Source: Pseudaeromonas aegiceratis (GTDB lineage: Bacteria; Pseudomonadota; Gammaproteobacteria; Enterobacterales; Aeromonadaceae). Taken from it: DNA of 64,000 nucleotides. Under the pieces are notes generated by a model. The model saw only the letters and a list, made by a program, of their open reading frames with translations, made no database searches and was not told the origin of the DNA. This document shows, one piece after another, positions 60,163 to 64,000 of this stretch. A program made the position numbers and the translations under genes. Within the stretch, counting starts at the first letter, position 1. The number at the start of each line of letters is the position of its first letter. Where the stretch lies: NCBI RefSeq assembly GCF_046254905.1, contig NZ_CP158016.1, positions 682,001-746,000 of the forward strand, given 5' to 3'.

Positions 60163-61740
60163 ATGCAGACGAAACATTACAAATGGATCCTGGGGACTGG
60201 CTTGTGGTGGTGTTTGGTTGGCCTGCTGTGCTGGGCACCTGTGGTGCCGGCGGCCGATCCAGTGGACATGGCGGTGCCCAGCCAGGGGGTGAGTGTGCCG
60301 GTCAACGGTGGCCGCATGGTGCAGTTGCCCGGCAAGGCCAAGAAGGTGTCGGTGGGTAGCCCGGAGGTGGCGGATCTCATGGTGCTGCGCAGCGACCAGC
60401 TCTACCTGGTGGGCAAGCAGCTGGGCAGCACCAATGTCATCGTCTGGGATGCGCGGCAACGTCCCATGCTGATGCTGGATGTGGAGGTCACCCACGACCT
60501 GAATGCCTTGAAGAGCAAGCTGCACGAGTTTATGCCCGAGGAGGCCATCAAGGTGCAGAGCAGCCAGGGCAAGCTGGTGCTCAGCGGCCAGGTTTCCTCC
60601 GCCGAGAAGATGAACGTGGCGCTGCAGCTGGCCCGCACTTTCACCGGCACTGCCAAGTTTGGTGAGGGGGCAAAGCCGGAGGAGCAGAACGAGGGCACCT
60701 TGATCAACATGATGACCATAGGGGGCGCTCAGCAGGTGATGCTGGAGGTGACTGTGGCCGAGGTGCAGCGCTCCCTGGTGCGCCAGTTTGACTCCAACTT
60801 CATCTTTGCCCACAACGGCGGCACCTTCAGCTTCGGCGGTGTGACCAATGGCGCCAGTTTCCCCGATGCAGTGTTCAATGGCGTGGGTGGCGATGGCCGT
60901 ATTCCTGTGTTCGATACCACCAATGGCGCCCTGGTGGGGCCGGCGGTGTCCGAGTTTGCCCCCAATCCCCTCAACATCGATGGCAAGGGGCTGTTTGCCA
61001 GCTACCTAAGCGGCAACACCCTGTTTAGCGTGGCCCTCAACATCGCCAAGCAAAATGGCATGGCCAAGGTGTTGGCGGAGCCGACCCTGCTGGCGCTGAG
61101 CGGCACCAAGGCCGACTTTCTCTCCGGCGGTGAGTTTCCGGTACCTGTGCCCAATGACGACGGCCTGACCATCGAATACAAGGAGTTTGGGGTGGGCTTG
61201 CAGTTTGTGCCCGTGGTGCTGGATGCCGAGCGCATCAACCTGGAGCTGGATGTGGCGGTGAGCGAGCTAAGTGGCACCAATGCCATGACCATCTCACCCT
61301 CCACCACCACCACGTCCTTTTATGTCCCGTCGCTGACCAAGCGCAGCGCCAAGACCACGGTGGAGCTGGGTAACGGCCAGACCATCGGCATCGCCGGTCT
61401 GCTCAACGAAAACCTGAGCGACTTCGTGGAGAAGCTGCCTGGGCTGGGGGATCTGCCCGTCATCGGTCAGCTGTTCCGCAGCCAGGAGTTTCGCAAGGGG
61501 GAAACCGAGCTGGTGATCCTGGTGACGCCGCGCCTGGCCAAACCCATACGGCGGGAGGATATCCGCCTGCCCACAGACAACTTCGTCGAACCCACGGATC
61601 TGGAGTACTACCTGCTGGGCAAGATGAGTCGGTTGTCCAGCGAGGAGCGGGGAAGCGGCGGCCTGGCCGATACCTCCACGGCGCCGGTGGCGCCCGGCGT
61701 GGCGGTGGGCAGTGAAGGCCAATACGGCCATGACTTGTAG
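60163..61740 (+). CDS. rcpA: RcpA/CpaC secretin of the Flp pilus
   Basis: A 525-residue outer-membrane secretin. The signal peptide ends around VVPAADP. The N-terminal N0-type domain has GGRMVQLPGKAKKVSVGSPEVADLMVLRSDQLYLVGKQLGSTNVIVWD. The secretin domain (about 250-460) has MAKVLAEPTLLALSGTKADFLSGGEFPVPVP and TTVELGNGQTIGIAGLLNENLSDFVEKLPGLGDLPVIGQLFRS, with the ending ETELVILVTPRLAKP. It forms the pore through which the Flp pilus leaves. The length is usual. It follows rcpC by 27 bases. Confidence 0.94.
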   Translation: MQTKHYKWILGTGLWWCLVGLLCWAPVVPAADPVDMAVPSQGVSVPVNGGRMVQLPGKAKKVSVGSPEVADLMVLRSDQLYLVGKQLGSTNVIVWDARQRPMLMLDVEVTHDLNALKSKLHEFMPEEAIKVQSSQGKLVLSGQVSSAEKMNVALQLARTFTGTAKFGEGAKPEEQNEGTLINMMTIGGAQQVMLEVTVAEVQRSLVRQFDSNFIFAHNGGTFSFGGVTNGASFPDAVFNGVGGDGRIPVFDTTNGALVGPAVSEFAPNPLNIDGKGLFASYLSGNTLFSVALNIAKQNGMAKVLAEPTLLALSGTKADFLSGGEFPVPVPNDDGLTIEYKEFGVGLQFVPVVLDAERINLELDVAVSELSGTNAMTISPSTTTTSFYVPSLTKRSAKTTVELGNGQTIGIAGLLNENLSDFVEKLPGLGDLPVIGQLFRSQEFRKGETELVILVTPRLAKPIRREDIRLPTDNFVEPTDLEYYLLGKMSRLSSEERGSGGLADTSTAPVAPGVAVGSEGQYGHDL

Positions 61741-61752
61741 CAGGAGGCGACC

Positions 61753-61998
61753 ATGAGACATTTCATCGTGATCCTGATGCTGGGCCTGAGCCTGGCCGGC
61801 TGCGCCAATGAGCCGCCCATGGGTCAAGCCAAGCGTCAGCTGATCCAGGCCCAAACCCTGGATCCGGAGGCCGGCCTGCTGGCGGTCAGCGCCGCCAATC
61901 CGGTACCGGGACGGCAGGTGGAGCGGGCCGTAGCGGATCTGGGGACCCCCAAGGCGGTGGGTACCAGCGGCAACAGCATGGGCAGTGTCCTCAAGTAG
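61753..61998 (+). CDS. Small lipoprotein of the Tad locus (RcpB-like position)
   Basis: An 81-residue lipoprotein. The signal MRHFIVILMLGLSLAGC has lipobox LAGC with Cys17, then a mostly helical Ala- and Gln-rich part (MGQAKRQLIQAQTLDPEAGLLAVSAANPVP) ending SMGSVLK. It lies 12 bases after rcpA, where other Tad loci carry rcpB. It may be a pilotin-like factor for the secretin, but no family was recognised. Confidence 0.7.
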   Translation: MRHFIVILMLGLSLAGCANEPPMGQAKRQLIQAQTLDPEAGLLAVSAANPVPGRQVERAVADLGTPKAVGTSGNSMGSVLK

Positions 61999-62023
61999 CC
62001 GATGTGGCCCTAAGGAGGTCAGG

Positions 62024-63316
62024 ATGAACACAGCGGGCAAGATGCATGGCCCAACCCGACAGGGGGGCATAGTGCTGGTGTTTGCGGCGGTCAGCCTGCT
62101 GGTGCTGCTGGCCATGGGGGCCATGGCCCTGGATGTGGGCCACCTGATCCTCAACAAGGGCAAGCTGCAGAATATGGTGGATGCGGCGGCCTTAAGTGCC
62201 GCCAAGACCCTGGATCTGGGGGGCGATCAGGCCCTGGCCACCACGGCCGCCCTCACCATGCTCGACACCCATCTGGCCCAACCGGGTTTCGGCCACCTCA
62301 GCCTGGTGGGGGCCGATATCCAGGTGCAGTTCTCTGACGAGCTGCCCTTTAGCCCGGGGGGCAGCGCCAATGCCACCTTCGTGCGGGTGGCGGTGAGTCA
62401 GGTGGATCTGCCGGAGTTCTTTGCCCGGGTGCTGCAACTGGATATGCAGGTGCAGGCCAGCGCCGTGGCGGGCCCCAGCACCGCCCTGGTCAGCACCTCC
62501 AACCTGGTGCCCATCCTGATCTGTGGTACGCCGGACTCAGATAGTAGCGGAACTGGGGGGAGTGACGACTCGGGAGGAACCGGTGGTACCGGGGAAACAG
62601 ATGGGGTCTCCATCTTCGGCTACCAGACCGGCGATGTGATCGGCCTCAAGTATGCCACGCAGGATAAGGAGGAGGTGGGGCCCGGCAGCTTCCACCTGCT
62701 GCGCCTCAATGGGGATACCGGGGGGGATGATTATCGCGAGGCCTTGGGCGGGGGGTACGACGATGAGGTCATCTTGACGGAAGGGCAGATGCTGGATCTG
62801 GAAATGGGTAACAAGGCGGGGCCTTCGGCTCAGGGCGCCAATACCCGTTTCGACATTTATTCCGGGGCCGGTATGAGCTCGGCCGATTATCCATCAGATC
62901 CCCTGACCGACCAGCCCTCACCTCAGGTCACCATGGATAAGAGTACATCGCTGATCAGCTGGAACGGGAACGAGGGCGAAACCCTCAGTCATGATCTGGT
63001 GGCAAGTGCGTCCGGCTTTCTGGACGACTACCTGGCCCAGTATGCCGCCCATCCCGAGTATGGCGAGGCGGTGGGGGCCTATCGGCGCATCGTCGGCGTA
63101 CCGGTCGGCAAGTGTCCTGCGGTTAGTGGTCAGGTGGAGCTGATTGGCCTGGCCTGCATGTACCTGGTGCAAAAAGTGGATATCGGCAATCCCTATATCG
63201 TCGGTCAGTTTATGGAGAAGTGTGAGCTGCCCGGGGGAACGCCGGGGAACCAACCGGCAACGGAGGGCCCTTACCGGATCCAGCTGTACCGGGACAACCT
63301 GAGTGGAGATGCCTGA
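62024..63316 (+). CDS. TadG-like pseudopilin-associated protein
   Basis: A 430-residue protein. AAGGAGG lies upstream of the ATG at 62024. The N-terminal TadE-like membrane helix is GGIVLVFAAVSLLVLLAMGAMALDVGHLILNKGKLQNMVDAAALSAAKTLDLGG, as in TadG. The central linker is rich in Gly, Ser, Thr and Asp (SSGTGGSDDSGGTGG). The C-terminal part carries two Cys pairs. TadG proteins are anchored in the inner membrane and act in Flp pilus biogenesis. The order TadG-TadE-TadE here differs from many Tad loci. It is coupled to the next gene by a TGATG overlap. Confidence 0.87.
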   Translation: MNTAGKMHGPTRQGGIVLVFAAVSLLVLLAMGAMALDVGHLILNKGKLQNMVDAAALSAAKTLDLGGDQALATTAALTMLDTHLAQPGFGHLSLVGADIQVQFSDELPFSPGGSANATFVRVAVSQVDLPEFFARVLQLDMQVQASAVAGPSTALVSTSNLVPILICGTPDSDSSGTGGSDDSGGTGGTGETDGVSIFGYQTGDVIGLKYATQDKEEVGPGSFHLLRLNGDTGGDDYREALGGGYDDEVILTEGQMLDLEMGNKAGPSAQGANTRFDIYSGAGMSSADYPSDPLTDQPSPQVTMDKSTSLISWNGNEGETLSHDLVASASGFLDDYLAQYAAHPEYGEAVGAYRRIVGVPVGKCPAVSGQVELIGLACMYLVQKVDIGNPYIVGQFMEKCELPGGTPGNQPATEGPYRIQLYRDNLSGDA

Positions 63317-63768
63317 TGGGTGCCGTCAATCGCCAACAGGGGCTGGCCGTGGTGGAGTTCACCATCTTGCTGCCCATACTGCTTATCCTGCTGCTGGGGC
63401 TGACCGAGCTGGGACGGGCCCTGTACCAGTACAGCCAGTTGGAGAAGATCACCCGCGATACCGCCCGCTTTGTGGTCAATGATCGCGGTGGCACCACGGG
63501 CCTGCTGAATCTGTCGGCCGACGACATTGCCCAGGCCAAGACTTTGGCCATAGGCGGTGATGGCAACAGTCAGAGTCTGTTGCCTGGGCTGACGGCGGAC
63601 GATGTCACCATTACCGCACTGACCGACAAGCTGGTGAAGGTGGAGATCCGCTATCGCTTCTCCCCCATCTTGTTTGGCGACACCCTGCATTTACCCCTGT
63701 TTGGCCATGGTGAGGATATCAGCCTGCAGTTCGACCTGGTCAGCAGCAGTGTCATGAGGGCCTTGTGA
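63316..63768 (+). CDS. TadE family pseudopilin
   Basis: A 150-residue protein, coupled by TGATG to the genes on both sides. It starts MGAVNRQQGLAVVEFTILLPILLILLLGLTELGRALYQY, with Gly cleavage context and Glu at position 5 of the helix, the TadE pattern. It is an inner-membrane pseudopilin processed by the TadV peptidase and needed for Flp pilus assembly. The remainder (TDLAR... VKVEIRYRFSP) is a soluble domain of unknown fold. Confidence 0.87.
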   Translation: MGAVNRQQGLAVVEFTILLPILLILLLGLTELGRALYQYSQLEKITRDTARFVVNDRGGTTGLLNLSADDIAQAKTLAIGGDGNSQSLLPGLTADDVTITALTDKLVKVEIRYRFSPILFGDTLHLPLFGHGEDISLQFDLVSSSVMRAL

Positions 63769-64000
63769 TGACCTCTCTCTTACGGCAACGGCGCAGCCGC
63801 GGAACCGTCCTCATCGAGTTCACCCTGGTGGCGGCGCTCTTTTTCCTGCTGCTGTTTGCCATCATGGAGTTCAGCCGCCTGCTGTTTGTCTGGCATGCGT
63901 TAAGCGAGTCCACCCGACGGGCGGTACGGCTGGCGGCGGTTTGCCAGGTGAGTGAGGCCGAGCAGCTGGATGTGCGCACCCTGGCGGTGCTGCAACCGGG
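63768..64000 (+). CDS. TadE/TadF family pseudopilin, truncated by window edge
   Basis: 77 residues are visible before the window ends. It starts MTSLLRQRRSRGTVLIEFTLVAALFFLLLFAIMEFSRLLFVWHALSESTRRAVRLAA, a TadE-like pseudopilin with Glu in the helix. It is coupled to the previous gene by TGATG. The C-terminus and the rest of the tad genes (tadZ, tadA, tadB, tadC, tadD) lie beyond 64000. Confidence 0.83.
   Translation, partial: MTSLLRQRRSRGTVLIEFTLVAALFFLLLFAIMEFSRLLFVWHALSESTRRAVRLAAVCQVSEAEQLDVRTLAVLQP

Overview
The window comes from a high-GC gammaproteobacterium. Conserved gene orders point there: an aspA / fxsA-groS-groL neighbourhood, cutA-dsbD, slyD / slyX / fkpA next to an ABC-F gene (yheS) and a KefB/NhaP-like antiporter, and a frw-pfl locus laid out almost as in Escherichia coli. 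The mix of enterobacterial-type and Vibrio-type genes (LuxP/LuxQ) at high GC suggests the Aeromonadaceae or relatives (Aeromonas, Oceanimonas, Zobellella). This placement is inference from synteny, not a computed phylogeny. No rRNA, tRNA, insertion sequence, prophage or CRISPR array was recognised. The DNA reads as ordinary, densely coded chromosome.

Layout. 1-3772 (minus): type IV pilus minor-pilin operon fimT-pilV-pilW-pilX-pilE-pilY1, with pilY1 cut by the window edge. 3986-7938 (minus): rlmJ, a TIGR02444 gene, the ABC-F ATPase yheS and an AraC regulator, tightly coupled. 8083-12808: slyD, slyX, a WD40 lipoprotein, a Mip/FkpA-type PPIase and a cation:proton antiporter. 12821-15710: a candidate small RNA, an AraC regulator, a small membrane protein and a porin. 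15775-22895: GIY-YIG protein, dsbD-cutA, aspA, and fxsA-groS-groL with two sigma-32-type promoters. 22970-24207: two GNAT acetyltransferases and a small unknown gene.

24337-29806 is a D-glutamate-type catabolic cluster: a DgcA-like racemase, DgcN-like DUF1611 acetyltransferase, amino-acid ABC permeases and binding protein, and a divergent LysR regulator. The ABC ATPase is absent. 29813-30943 is an HxlR regulator divergent from a flavodoxin-family oxidoreductase.

31021-41531 is a complete sugar-type phosphotransferase and glycyl-radical system. It holds fsaB-ptsA on minus, frwC-frwB-pflD-pflC-frwD on plus, and the AraC regulator (yijO-like) translationally coupled to manA. By analogy with the reported activity of E. 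coli PflD it should import a 1,5-anhydrohexitol and open it by radical chemistry to a 1-deoxyketose phosphate cleaved by FsaB. Two inverted copies of GACAAAAC-N9-CTGGACA sit in the divergent promoter region and are likely the operators.

41831-46779: small unknown genes, aqpZ, and a cassette with a RimK-like ATP-grasp ligase divergent from a GNAT-C39 peptidase fusion. A short proline-rich reading frame overlaps the start of the fusion gene. This is the best candidate for an undescribed peptide-modification system. 46816-53237: flavin oxidoreductase, orphan binding protein, GH13 lipoprotein, alkaline phosphatase lipoprotein and a DUF1566 protein. 53234-56974 (minus): luxP-luxQ autoinducer-2 receptor pair. 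57242-64000 (plus): start of a Flp/Tad pilus locus (flp, tadV, AAA ATPase, rcpC, rcpA, lipoprotein, TadG-like, TadE, and a second TadE/F cut by the window edge).
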